The notes beneath the pieces are model-generated. The model was given only the letters and a program-made list of their open reading frames with translations, was not told the origin of the DNA and made no database searches. The translations under genes were made by a program, and so were the position numbers. Positions 20,005 to 28,558 of a DNA stretch of 64,000 nucleotides are shown here, in pieces (the stretch's first letter is position 1; each line of letters opens with the position of its first letter). Origin of the DNA: CAVSMC01 sp963728935 (GTDB lineage Bacteria; Pseudomonadota; Gammaproteobacteria; Burkholderiales; Casimicrobiaceae). Where the stretch lies: NCBI GenBank assembly GCA_963728935.1, contig CAVSMC010000001.1, positions 868,001 through 932,000 of the forward strand, read 5' to 3'.

Positions 20005-21889
20005 TCTCGTCGGCGTGCCGACGGCGCACCGCTCTAGGCGCGCGGCGCTCGTCATCGGCGCGCTCGGCGTCGTGTTCGGCGACATCGGAACGTCGCCGCT
20101 GTACACGATGCGCGTCGTGTTCACCGGCGAACACAAGCTTCCGCTCACGCACGGCACCGTTCTCGGCCTGCTGTCGATCGTCTTCTGGGCTCTGATGGTC
20201 GTCGTCACGATCAAGTACGTCACACTGATCATGCGTGCCGACAACCGCGGCGAGGGTGGCATTCTCGCGCTCACCGCGCTGGTCGCGCGCGGCCTCGAGA
20301 ATCAAGCGCTGCGCCGATGGTGGCTCGTCGGGTTCGGCATCTTCGGCGCGGCGATGTTCTACGGTGACGGCATGATCACGCCGGCGATCTCGGTGTTGGG
20401 CGCCGTCGAAGGCCTCGAGGTGATCGCGCCGGCGTTGCACGCGTTCGTCGTTCCAGCTTCGCTCGCGATCCTGGTCGTGCTGTTCGCGATCCAGAAGCAC
20501 GGAACGGCGTCGGTCGGCATGTTCTTCGGACCGATCACGCTGCTCTGGTTCATCGTGCTCGCCGTGCTGGGCACGACGCAGATCGTGAGCCACCCGGAAG
20601 TGCTGCTCGCGCTGTCGCCGACCTACGCGATCGGATTCATCGTCGACAACCCGCTCGCGACATTCCTCGCGCTCGGCGCGGTCGTTCTCGCCGTCACGGG
20701 GACCGAAGCGCTGTACGCCGACATGGGGCACTTCGGCGCGCTGCCGATCCGTTTCGCGTGGCTTGCGATCGTACTGCCGGCGCTCACCCTCAACTACTTC
20801 GGCCAGGGCGCGCTGCTGCTCGCCGATCCGACCGCCATCAAGAACCCGTTCTACCTGCTCGCTCCCGGTTGGGCGCTGCTGCCGCTTTTGATCCTCGCGA
20901 CGCTTGCCGCGATCATCGCGTCGCAGGCGGTGATCTCCGGCGCGTTCTCGCTCACGCGCGCGGCGATCCAGATGGGCTACGCGCCGAGGTTGCGCATCCT
21001 GCACACGTCCGAGCGCCAGATCGGTCAGATTTACGTGCCGTTCGTCAACTGGACGCTGCTGATTGCTGTGATGCTGCTCGTGCTGAGCTTCCGCAGCTCG
21101 GACAACCTCGCCGCTGCGTACGGCATCGCCGTGACGCTCGCGATGCTCATCGACTCGGTGCTCGTCTACGTCGTCATGCGGCGGATATGGAATTGGAGCC
21201 GTCCGCTCGCCACGGCGATCGCGCTGCCGCTACTCTTGATCGATGTCGCGTTCCTCGCGTCGAATTCGCTCAAGATCCCGGAGGGCGGCTGGTTCCCGCT
21301 GGTGACGGGCGCCGTCGTGTTCACGCTGCTCACGACGTGGAAGCGTGGACGGATGGTGCTGATGGAACGCCTCGCCGACGACACGATGCCGCTCGACGTG
21401 TTCATCGAGAGCATCGGCGCGAGCCCGCCGCCGCGCGTGCCGGGCACGGCGGTCTTCCTCACGTCGACGGGCAACCGGGCGCCGCACGCGATGCTGCACA
21501 ACTTGAAGCACAACAAGGTGCTGCACGAGCGGGTCGTCGTGCTGACCGTGCACACGCGTGACATTCCTCGCGTGCCGGCGAAGGAGCGCGTCGAGATCCA
21601 TCCGCTTCCGGCGGCGTTCTGGACGATCGACGCGTACTACGGATTCACCGAAGATCCGGACGTGCCGTCGCTGCTCGACGCATGCGGCCGGCTGGGGTTC
21701 GAGTTCGAGATGATGGATACGTCGTTCTTCGTCTCGCGCGAGACGCTGATCCCTTCGGTTGCCCCCGGCATGGCGCTCTGGCGCGAGCGGCTGTTCGCGT
21801 CGATGTCGCGCAACGCGGTGAAGGCAACCGACTTCTTCCGCGTGCCGACGAATCGCGTCGTCGAATTGGGCACCCAAGTCGAGCTCTAG
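19967..21889 (+). CDS. kup: Kup-family potassium uptake protein
   Basis: Proton-coupled K+ importer of the inner membrane. The 640 residues begin with the Kup signature GALGVVFGDIGTSPLYTM, followed by about twelve hydrophobic helices (including ITPAISVLGAVEGLEV and FGQGALLLADP) and a cytoplasmic C-terminal domain of about 150 residues. ATG 19967 has GGCGAGGA eight bases upstream and overlaps the ntrX reading frame by 38 bases; a GTG at 19949 is the alternative. Betaproteobacterial ntrYX loci often carry Trk K+ genes here, so Kup in this slot is a functional substitute. Confidence 0.95.
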   Translation: MAQRPTATAAKPDLVGVPTAHRSRRAALVIGALGVVFGDIGTSPLYTMRVVFTGEHKLPLTHGTVLGLLSIVFWALMVVVTIKYVTLIMRADNRGEGGILALTALVARGLENQALRRWWLVGFGIFGAAMFYGDGMITPAISVLGAVEGLEVIAPALHAFVVPASLAILVVLFAIQKHGTASVGMFFGPITLLWFIVLAVLGTTQIVSHPEVLLALSPTYAIGFIVDNPLATFLALGAVVLAVTGTEALYADMGHFGALPIRFAWLAIVLPALTLNYFGQGALLLADPTAIKNPFYLLAPGWALLPLLILATLAAIIASQAVISGAFSLTRAAIQMGYAPRLRILHTSERQIGQIYVPFVNWTLLIAVMLLVLSFRSSDNLAAAYGIAVTLAMLIDSVLVYVVMRRIWNWSRPLATAIALPLLLIDVAFLASNSLKIPEGGWFPLVTGAVVFTLLTTWKRGRMVLMERLADDTMPLDVFIESIGASPPPRVPGTAVFLTSTGNRAPHAMLHNLKHNKVLHERVVVLTVHTRDIPRVPAKERVEIHPLPAAFWTIDAYYGFTEDPDVPSLLDACGRLGFEFEMMDTSFFVSRETLIPSVAPGMALWRERLFASMSRNAVKATDFFRVPTNRVVELGTQVEL

Positions 21890-21956
21890 ACTAGATCCAA
21901 TTTAGATGGACCTGCGCGCGCGCACGGCGGCGTGCCGCCGCCCGAGCGCCGCGCAC

Positions 21957-21987
21957 AAAAAAGGAACGCCGGCCGCGGGGCCGGCGT
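21957..21987 (-). terminator. Intrinsic terminator of rpoH
   Basis: On the minus strand a perfect 9-bp stem, ACGCCGGCC with GGCCGGCGT (21987-21979 and 21974-21966), has a 4-base loop and is followed within four bases by six T residues (21962-21957). It lies about 20 bases after the rpoH stop and also separates it from convergent kup. Confidence 0.85.
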
Positions 21988-22007
21988 CTTGTTGCGACGG
22001 GGCGCGC

Positions 22008-22862
22008 CTACGCGGCGCCCATCTGCACTTTCATCGTCTTCAGCGCCTTGCTCTCGATCTGGCGGATGCGTTCCGCAGATACGCCGTACTCGTCGGCGAG
22101 CTGTTGCAGCGTCGCGGGATTCTCCTCGGCAAGCCACCTCGCTTCGATGATCCGACGGCTGCGCGGATCGAGCTTCGTGAGCGCCGTCTGAAGCCCCGAG
22201 CTGCGGTTCGCGGCGGTCTGTGCGCGCTCGAGGATTTGCGCGGGCTCGTCGTCGGCGTCGGTCAGATAGGCGATCGGCGTCACGACTTCGCCTTCGTCGC
22301 CCGCCGGCGGTTCGAGCGCGACGTCCTGCCCGCTCAAGCGCATTTCCATCTCGCGAACTTCAGCGGGTTTGACGCCGAGCTCGCGCGCGATCGCCGCCGC
22401 ATCACCTGTGGTGAGCGAGCCCGAACCGCTCTTCATGCTGCGCAGATTGAAGAACAGCTTGCGCTGCGCCTTGGTCGTCGCGATCTTCACGAGCCGCCAA
22501 TTGCGCAGGATGTATTCGTGCATCTCGGCCTTGATCCAATGCAGCGCGAACGACACCAGCCGCACGCCGCGCTCGGGATCGAAGCGGCGCACCGCCTTCA
22601 TCAGTCCGACGTTGCCTTCCTGGATCAGGTCCGCCTGCGGCAGCCCGTAGCCCAAGTAGTTACGGCTTACCGCGACGACCAGCCGCAGATGCGACAGCAC
22701 GAGCTCGCGCGCGGCATCGAGGTCATTGTCGCGCTGGAGGCGACGGCCGAGCGCGACCTCCTGCTCGGCGGTGAGCAGCGGAAACCGGTTTACCGCCTGG
22801 ATGTAGTGATCCAAACTCCCCAGCGAAGCAGGGGTCGGGAACGCCAGCGCGGTACTCGTCAT
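22008..22862 (-). CDS. rpoH: RNA polymerase sigma-32 factor (heat shock)
   Basis: Directs transcription of heat-shock genes. 284 residues with region 2 (DLIQEGNVGLMKAVRRFDPE, then RLVSFALHWIKAEMHEYILRNW), the RpoH-specific stretch QRKLFFNLR at the start of region 3, and region 4 helix-turn-helix (LQQLADEYGVSAERIRQIESKA). ATG 22862 has AGGAG eight bases upstream; an in-frame ATG at 22895 is rejected because it lacks a site and adds non-family sequence. Upstream is a promoter embedded in a CIRCE operator, implying repression by HrcA. Monocistronic with its own terminator. Confidence 0.97.
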   Translation of the reverse strand: MTSTALAFPTPASLGSLDHYIQAVNRFPLLTAEQEVALGRRLQRDNDLDAARELVLSHLRLVVAVSRNYLGYGLPQADLIQEGNVGLMKAVRRFDPERGVRLVSFALHWIKAEMHEYILRNWRLVKIATTKAQRKLFFNLRSMKSGSGSLTTGDAAAIARELGVKPAEVREMEMRLSGQDVALEPPAGDEGEVVTPIAYLTDADDEPAQILERAQTAANRSSGLQTALTKLDPRSRRIIEARWLAEENPATLQQLADEYGVSAERIRQIESKALKTMKVQMGAA

Positions 22863-22917
22863 CGTGGGATCTCCTGTTGGTGCCGGTCGGGTCATGTGGT
22901 GGCGAGCGCTGCCGGCG

Positions 22918-22947
22918 ATTTTAGCACTCGGTCCATCAGAGTGCCAA
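22918..22947 (-). promoter_or_regulatory. Sigma-70 promoter of rpoH
   Basis: TTGGCA (22947-22942) is separated by 18 bases from TAAAAT (22923-22918), about 55 bases before the rpoH start codon. Both hexamers are good matches to the vegetative consensus. Both lie partly in the arms of the CIRCE repeat at 22921-22947. Confidence 0.7.
22921..22947. promoter_or_regulatory. CIRCE operator (HrcA binding site) upstream of rpoH
   Basis: The sequence is TTAGCACTC, nine spacer bases, then GAGTGCCAA. The CIRCE consensus is TTAGCACTC-N9-GAGTGCTAA, so 17 of the 18 arm positions match. It sits over the rpoH promoter, where HrcA binding would block polymerase. HrcA itself is not in the window. CIRCE sites near rpoH have been reported in comparative work on betaproteobacteria. 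Confidence 0.88.
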
Positions 22948-23064
22948 AATGGCCAATAGTTCCCGACTGATTTAGTCGGCTATCTCTCGCATTAGGTTGG
23001 GCGTCTCGATTGCGCCCAAGTTCAGTCGGGCTTCCAATGTGAGCGCACGCTTACTCCTTCGGGG

Positions 23065-24006
23065 CTATCCGACCAAGGCCTCGACGAACTCGGCCGCCAC
23101 GAACGGCTTGAGGTCGTCGACGCCTTCGCCGACGCCGATAAAGCGAAGCGGCACCGGCCGCTGCTTGGCGATCGCCGCGACGACGCCGCCCTTGGCGCTG
23201 CCGTCGAGTTTGGTGAGCACGAGGCCGGTCAGCGAAAGCGCGTCATCGAACGCGGCAACCTGTGCGAGCGCGTTCTGGCCCGTGTTCGCGTCGAGCACGA
23301 GGAGCGTCTCGTGCGGCGCCGTCGGATCGGCCTTCTGGATCACGCGGCGGACCTTGCGGATTTCGTCCATCAAATTGAGCTGCGTCGGCAACCGTCCCGC
23401 GGTGTCGGCGAGGACCACGTCGATGCCGCGCGCCTTGGCCGCGCCGATGGCGTCGAACACGACCGCCGCCGCATCGCCGCCCTGTTGAGCGATGACAGCG
23501 ACGTTGTTGCGTTCGCCCCAAACGGCAAGCTGCTCGCGGGCGGCGGCGCGGAACGTGTCGCCGGCAGCGAGCAGCACCGAGTAGCCCTGGTGCTGCAACA
23601 GCTTGGCAAGCTTGCCGATCGAAGTCGTCTTGCCCGCCCCGTTGACGCCGGCGAGCATGATGACGAACGGCCGCTCCTCCCCGATCACGAAGGGCTTTTC
23701 GAGCGGCGCGAGGAGCTCGGTCAGGCTCGCCTTGAGCATTGTCTTCGCGTCGCCGTCGTCGCCGGCGCGCTTCCAGCGGGCGCGCAGACTCACGAGGAGT
23801 GCCTGCGTCGCCGGCATCCCGACGTCGGCCGCGATCAGCGCGGTTTCGAGCGCCTCGAGCGTCTCGTCGTCGAGCTCGCGACGCGTGAAGACGGCGGTGA
23901 GCGCGCCCGTCAGGCGCTCGCGCGAGCGGCCGAGCCCCTCCTTCAACCGCTCGCTCCAGGGCTTCTTCTCGTCCTCGGCGGACTTGCGCTTGAAGAGGTC
24001 GAACAT
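23065..24006 (-). CDS. ftsY: Signal recognition particle receptor FtsY
   Basis: GTPase that receives SRP-ribosome complexes at the inner membrane. 313 residues starting MFDLFKRKSAEDEKKPWSER, with a short charged A domain, the helical N domain (LDDETLEALETALIAADVG) and the G domain: P-loop GVNGAGKTTSIGKLA, DTFRAAAREQL, DTAGRLPTQLNLMDE, TKLDGSAKGG and the closing GVGEGVDDLKPF. I start at ATG 24006; the frame stays open upstream but that sequence is the antisense of rsmD. Divergent from rsmD. Confidence 0.97.
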   Translation of the reverse strand: MFDLFKRKSAEDEKKPWSERLKEGLGRSRERLTGALTAVFTRRELDDETLEALETALIAADVGMPATQALLVSLRARWKRAGDDGDAKTMLKASLTELLAPLEKPFVIGEERPFVIMLAGVNGAGKTTSIGKLAKLLQHQGYSVLLAAGDTFRAAAREQLAVWGERNNVAVIAQQGGDAAAVVFDAIGAAKARGIDVVLADTAGRLPTQLNLMDEIRKVRRVIQKADPTAPHETLLVLDANTGQNALAQVAAFDDALSLTGLVLTKLDGSAKGGVVAAIAKQRPVPLRFIGVGEGVDDLKPFVAAEFVEALVG

Positions 24007-24112
24007 CGAGGTTACAAGGACTGCGTCTGGCGCGAGTGCGCGCAAAACGCTAATTTTACCGCGCGCGGCAACCCAGCCCCCGCGCTGCCCGCCACGCCGC
24101 ATTCCGTAACCC

Positions 24113-24661
24113 GTGCCTTCTGCCCTCGCCGGCCGCGTCCGCATCATCGGCGGCACCCATCGCGGACGCGTGATCCGCTTTCCCGCGGCGCAGGGCCTGC
24201 GGCCTACGCCCGATCGGGTGCGCGAGACACTCTTCAACTGGCTCGGCCAGCAGCTCAACGGTCGGCGTTGCCTCGATCTTTTCGCGGGAAGCGGCGCGCT
24301 GTCGCTCGAGGCGGCGTCGCGCGGCGCGCTGCTTGCCGTTGCGATCGAGCGCAACCGCGGGCTCGCCGACGCGATTCGCGCCAATGCTGCGGCGATCGGC
24401 GCGGGCGCGCTCGAAGTGCACGTCGGCGATGCACGCGATTGGCTCGCGCGAGAGACGCGCGCGTTCGACGTGATCTTTCTCGATCCGCCGTTCGGCGACG
24501 ATCCGTGGCCGTGGCTGTTGCCCGCGTGCGCGGCGAAGCTCGCTGGCGGCGGCGTCGTCTATGCAGAGGCCGGCCGCGAGATCGCGCCGCCATCCGGTCT
24601 CGCGGCGCGTCGTCATGCGAAGGCGGGGCAGGTGCATTATCATCTGCTCGCCCGCGCGTGA
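24113..24661 (+). CDS. rsmD: 16S rRNA (guanine-966 N2)-methyltransferase RsmD
   Basis: Methylates G966 of 16S rRNA. 182 residues with the family N-terminus RVRIIGGTHRGRVIRFP, the RPTPDRVRETLFNWL motif, SAM-binding LDLFAGSGALSLEAASRGA and the catalytic DPPF in FLDPPFGDDPW. The start is GTG 24113; no better codon precedes the conserved IIGG. It is divergent from ftsY and 16 bases upstream of coaD, the same rsmD-coaD pairing as in many proteobacteria. Confidence 0.96.
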   Translation: MPSALAGRVRIIGGTHRGRVIRFPAAQGLRPTPDRVRETLFNWLGQQLNGRRCLDLFAGSGALSLEAASRGALLAVAIERNRGLADAIRANAAAIGAGALEVHVGDARDWLARETRAFDVIFLDPPFGDDPWPWLLPACAAKLAGGGVVYAEAGREIAPPSGLAARRHAKAGQVHYHLLARA

Positions 24662-24677
24662 TCGTCGGGCGTTCGCG

Positions 24678-25160
24678 ATGCTGAAGATCGTCTATCCGGG
24701 CACGTTCGATCCGTTCACCCGCGGCCACGAGGACCTCGCGCGTCGCGCCGCGAAGCTTTTCGACCGCGTCGTGATCGGCGTCGCCGACAGCCAGTCGAAG
24801 CGGCCGTTCTTCACGACCGCGGAACGCGTCGCGATGACCCGCGACGTCGTCGCGCCGATCGCGAACGTCGAAGTGGCGGCGTTCTCGTCGCTGCTGATGG
24901 ATTTCGTCCACCAGCAGAATGCGCGCATCATCCTGCGCGGCCTGCGCGCGGTGTCCGATTTCGAGTACGAGTTCCAGATGGCGGGAATGAACCGCAACCT
25001 CTATCCCGAGGTCGAAACACTGTTCCTCACGCCGTCCGAGCAATATATGTTCGTGTCAGCGACGATCGTCCGCGAAATCGCCAAGTTCGGCGGCGACGTG
25101 TCGCAGTTCGTACATCCGCTCGTGCATCAGAAGCTGCGCGAGAAGTTCGGCCGCAATTAG
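24678..25160 (+). CDS. coaD: Phosphopantetheine adenylyltransferase
   Basis: Penultimate enzyme of coenzyme A synthesis, joining ATP and 4'-phosphopantetheine. 160 residues, normal length. The nucleotidyltransferase motif is in YPGTFDPFTRGHEDL (T/H-x-G-H), with RGLRAVSDFEYEFQMAGMN and FVSATIVREIAKFGGD completing the active site. ATG 24678 places the conserved strand at residues 3-10. A ferredoxin gene follows 12 bases downstream. Confidence 0.98.
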   Translation: MLKIVYPGTFDPFTRGHEDLARRAAKLFDRVVIGVADSQSKRPFFTTAERVAMTRDVVAPIANVEVAAFSSLLMDFVHQQNARIILRGLRAVSDFEYEFQMAGMNRNLYPEVETLFLTPSEQYMFVSATIVREIAKFGGDVSQFVHPLVHQKLREKFGRN

Positions 25161-25172
25161 CGGTACCGTCCG

Positions 25173-25433
25173 ATGGCGCTTCTGATCACCGACGAGTGCA
25201 TCAACTGCGACGTTTGCGAGCCCGAGTGCCCGAACGGCGCGATCTCGCAGGGCGCGGAGATCTACGTCATCGATCCGGACAAGTGCACCGAATGCGTCGG
25301 CCATTTCGATCGGCCGCAATGCGTCGAGGTATGTCCGGTCAACTGCATTCCCGTCAATCCGGACCGCGTCGAAACGCGAGAGCAGCTTCGGCTCAAGTAT
25401 GAAGGGTTGATGGCCGCCAAAGCTGCGGTTTAG
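25173..25433 (+). CDS. YfhL-type 2[4Fe-4S] ferredoxin
   Basis: An 86-residue electron carrier. Two cysteine clusters are visible: CINCDVCEPECP near the N-terminus and CTECVGHFDRPQCVEVCPVNC, the longer second motif typical of YfhL/Allochromatium-type ferredoxins, followed by a helical C-terminal tail. The redox partner is unknown. It is directly after coaD and convergent with the dynamin-like gene. Confidence 0.93.
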   Translation: MALLITDECINCDVCEPECPNGAISQGAEIYVIDPDKCTECVGHFDRPQCVEVCPVNCIPVNPDRVETREQLRLKYEGLMAAKAAV

Positions 25434-25447
25434 CGCTACCGTTCACC

Positions 25448-27415
25448 CTACCCGTTCGCCGCGAGCGGCAGGCCGTCGGACTGCTCGACCACCGCGTTGA
25501 CCGCGGCAATTTCGCGCTCGAGCGCGGCCATCTCCGATGACAGCGCTTCCTCCGCCTGTTGCAGGTCGAGCACGCGACCGTCGAGCTCGCCGCTCGCGTG
25601 GTGGATGCGCCGGATGCTCTCGAGGCGCCGGCGCAGCTGCAGGTGGTGCTCGCGCACCTGCGTCTCGAGCGGCGCCATGACCGCCTTCAGCCAGCTTTCC
25701 AGATCTCGGTTCGCGATCTGGTAGACGTGCTTCACGCGCGAGGCGACGGTCTCGAAGAAGCGCCGCATCAGCGCGTATTTCGCCTTGCTCACCATGTTCC
25801 ACAGCGTGTTGAAGTGCTGGTTGTACGCGCGCTCGAGCCGGTCGGTCTCCTTCTGGTACTTGAGCATCGAGAACGGCGGCGGGGAGTAGCGCTCGAGGCC
25901 CTGATCCTTCGCGAAGCGCGTATACATCGCCTGCATCATGTCGTGGATCTCGCCGCACTTCACGGCGCCGCGCTCGAAATCGTGGCGGATCGTCGTGAAG
26001 AACTCGTTCATCGCGCCGCGCACGCCCTTGGTGAACTTGCGCTCCTCGATCGTGCGCCGCGTGCGCCCCGCGTTCTGCCGAAGCGCTTCGAGACCGATGA
26101 CGTCGAACAGCTCGTTCGTGTGTGTCGTGAAGACGTTGCGCAGCGCCGTGTAGCGGGCGAGGCCGCGCTCGAAGAGCTCCTTCTCGCTGCGCACGCGCTC
26201 CATCATGTGCTCGACCACGTCCTGGTTCTTGCCGCGCAGCGCGCGCAACTCGGCGAGTTGTTCGCCCACGCCGTCGCGGCGTGCCTTCAGCAGCGAGCTC
26301 ACCCCGGCGACGATCGCCTTCACCTCGGCTTGCGTTGCCGCGCCGACGATCTCGCGCTTGGAGGGGATCAGCTTGCGCGACAGCGCGTCTTCAAGGCGAG
26401 GCAACCGCGTCTTCGCAAGCAGCGCGTCGTCGCCGTTGACCTTGGCGAGCAGCGCTTTCTGAGCGGAGGCGGCGAACACCTGCTGCGGCGGGATGTCGAG
26501 CAGCGCGGCGGTATTCCTGCACTGGCGATCGATCTCGGCGTCGACTTCGGCTGCGCTCTTCAGGTCGTCCCACAGGCCGTCGATCTTGTTCAGGATCACG
26601 ATGCGGCCCGCGCTCGTCGCCGGATCGTCGCCGGCAAGATGCTGCGTCCAAACGTCGAGATCGGTCTTGGTCACGCCCGCGTCCGCGGCGAGGATGAACA
26701 GCACGGCGTGCGCATTCGGCAGCAGCGACAGCGTAAGCTCCGGCTCGGTGCCGATCGCGTTGAGCCCCGGCGTGTCGAGAATGACGAGGCCCTGCTGCAA
26801 CAGCGGATGCGGGAAGTTGATCACCGCATGGCGCCAGCACGGCACGTCGACGCTGCCTTCATCGGCGTCGGCGAGCGCGTCCATGACGTCGGCGTCGTCG
26901 TAGAGGCCGTACTTGCGCGCGAGCGCGAGCGGCACGCGCTTGACTTGCGACACGCTCGACAGTGCCTCGCCCATCCGCTCGGCCGACGACAGATCGAGCG
27001 CCAGCGTCACCCACTCGTCGGCGTAGTTCTTGAACTCGGCGACGGTCGCGTCCTTCGCGCGCGTCTCGATCGGCAGCAGTCGGATCGACGGCGGCCGCGT
27101 TGCGTCGTAGAGCAGCTCCGTCGGACACATCGTCGTGCGACCGGCCGACGACGGCAGCAGCCGGGCTCCGAAATCCGCGAAGAAGATTGCGTTGATCAGT
27201 TCGGACTTGCCGCGCGAGAACTCGGCGACGAACGCGACGACGAGCTTGTCCTGATGGAGGCGCTCGAGCAGATGCTGCACCCGCAGGTCGATCTGCGCGT
27301 CGGTGAGATCGTGGTCACCCAGCCATTGATGCAACGACGAGATCGCGCTCGACAGCCGGCGGCGCCAGTCGCTGTACGCTTCGAATCGTGCCGCGAGTTC
27401 GCGCGAGGGAGCCAT
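25448..27415 (-). CDS. Dynamin-family GTPase
   Basis: A 655-residue large GTPase of the bacterial dynamin-like group, which in characterised cases remodels or stabilises membranes. The G domain has the P-loop EFSRGKSELINAI, switch threonine in TTMCPTELL, DTPGLNAIGTEPE and NKIDGLWDD. The C-terminal half is helical and charged, with coiled-coil stretches (about 375-420 and 590-645). No transmembrane segment is evident. I start at ATG 27415 (MAPSRELAARF); the track-length start 16 codons upstream lacks support. The specific role is not deducible. Confidence 0.85.
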   Translation of the reverse strand: MAPSRELAARFEAYSDWRRRLSSAISSLHQWLGDHDLTDAQIDLRVQHLLERLHQDKLVVAFVAEFSRGKSELINAIFFADFGARLLPSSAGRTTMCPTELLYDATRPPSIRLLPIETRAKDATVAEFKNYADEWVTLALDLSSAERMGEALSSVSQVKRVPLALARKYGLYDDADVMDALADADEGSVDVPCWRHAVINFPHPLLQQGLVILDTPGLNAIGTEPELTLSLLPNAHAVLFILAADAGVTKTDLDVWTQHLAGDDPATSAGRIVILNKIDGLWDDLKSAAEVDAEIDRQCRNTAALLDIPPQQVFAASAQKALLAKVNGDDALLAKTRLPRLEDALSRKLIPSKREIVGAATQAEVKAIVAGVSSLLKARRDGVGEQLAELRALRGKNQDVVEHMMERVRSEKELFERGLARYTALRNVFTTHTNELFDVIGLEALRQNAGRTRRTIEERKFTKGVRGAMNEFFTTIRHDFERGAVKCGEIHDMMQAMYTRFAKDQGLERYSPPPFSMLKYQKETDRLERAYNQHFNTLWNMVSKAKYALMRRFFETVASRVKHVYQIANRDLESWLKAVMAPLETQVREHHLQLRRRLESIRRIHHASGELDGRVLDLQQAEEALSSEMAALEREIAAVNAVVEQSDGLPLAANG

Positions 27416-27594
27416 CGGGTTGTCGCGTTTCGGTTGCCTGGGCGGCGTGTACTTGAGACGCAAGCGACGGGCAATCTATCACAGGGACGAAGCAGAAGCC
27501 GTGCCGACGAGCGCCGCGCCCCGCACGGCGCGGCCGCGCGGTATCTCGCCTTCGATCGTGCGGGCCGCCCGCGCCCACCTTGTGACGCCCAGCG

Positions 27595-28416
27595 TCACCG
27601 CGGCTGGCAGCGCGGACAGAACGTCGTCGCGCGGCCGCCTTGCCGGACGGAGCGGATCGGCGTGCCGCAGACGCGACAGGCCGCGCCTTCGCGACCGTAG
27701 ACGTAGAGCGTCGTCTGAAACTCGCCCGGCTGGCCGTCACCGTCGACGTAGTCGCGCAGCGTCGACCCGCCGCGTGCGATCGCATCCGACAGCGTTGCGC
27801 GCACGGCGTCGACGAGGCGGGCGAGCCTCGTCATCGACAATCTCCGCGCCGGTGTCGTCGGCCGGATCCCGGCACGAAAGAGCGACTCGTTCGCATAGAT
27901 GTTGCCGACGCCGACGACGAGCCCGTTGTCCATCAGCGCGAGCTTGATCGCCGTGGCGCGCCGGCGCGTCTCGCGGTACAAGTAATCGGCATCGAACGCG
28001 GCGTCGAACGGCTCGGGGCCCAGCGCCGCGAGGAGCGGATGTCGATCCGCCGGAGCCGGGAGCCAAAGCATCGCGCCGAAGCGGCGGGGATCGTGGTAGC
28101 GCAGCGTCGCGCCCGAATCGAGCACGAGGTCGATGTGGTCGTGCGGCCTGCGCGTCGGCGGCGGACCGGTGTAAACGCGAAGGCTTCCCGTCATGCCGAA
28201 ATGCACGAGCAGCGTGTCCGTGCCGATGCGGAACAGCAAGTACTTGCTCCTGCGATCGAGCGCATCGACCGTTCGTCCGGCGATCCGCTTCGCAAGACCG
28301 GCGGGAACCGGCCAGCGTAGCCGCCGGTCGTAGACTCGCAGCGCCGAAATGCGACGGCCGACGACATGTGGCGCGACGCCGCGGCGCGTGGTCTCGACTT
28401 CGGGAAGCTCGGGCAT
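27595..28416 (-). CDS. mutM: Formamidopyrimidine-DNA glycosylase (Fpg/MutM)
   Basis: Base-excision repair glycosylase/AP lyase for oxidised purines such as 8-oxoguanine. The mature N-terminal Pro that acts as nucleophile is in MPELPEVETTRRGV. The conserved Lys in RRSKYLLF, the helix-two-turn-helix with VGVGNIYANESLFRAGI, and a four-cysteine zinc finger at the C-terminus (CRVCGTP to CPRCQ) are present. 273 residues from ATG 28416. Divergent from the TPR gene. Confidence 0.97.
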   Translation of the reverse strand: MPELPEVETTRRGVAPHVVGRRISALRVYDRRLRWPVPAGLAKRIAGRTVDALDRRSKYLLFRIGTDTLLVHFGMTGSLRVYTGPPPTRRPHDHIDLVLDSGATLRYHDPRRFGAMLWLPAPADRHPLLAALGPEPFDAAFDADYLYRETRRRATAIKLALMDNGLVVGVGNIYANESLFRAGIRPTTPARRLSMTRLARLVDAVRATLSDAIARGGSTLRDYVDGDGQPGEFQTTLYVYGREGAACRVCGTPIRSVRQGGRATTFCPRCQPR

Positions 28417-28473
28417 TTGCGGTGCGAAGGTTCGCGCGCTCGCACGGCGCGTTTGGTGCGCCGCCGAATATAT

Positions 28474-28509
28474 CCTAAGATCGTTCCTCGGCCTAAGATC
28501 GTTCCTCGG
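28474..28509. repeat. Perfect 18-base tandem repeat upstream of the TPR gene
   Basis: Two head-to-tail copies of CCTAAGATCGTTCCTCGG occupy 28474-28491 and 28492-28509 in the 142-base gap between divergent mutM and the TPR gene. The unit is six codons long. A regulatory role is possible from position only. Confidence 0.7.
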
Positions 28510-28558
28510 CCGCAAATCGGTCGCCTCGCCGAGAGGGCGGCCCAGCAGGACGCCAGAC

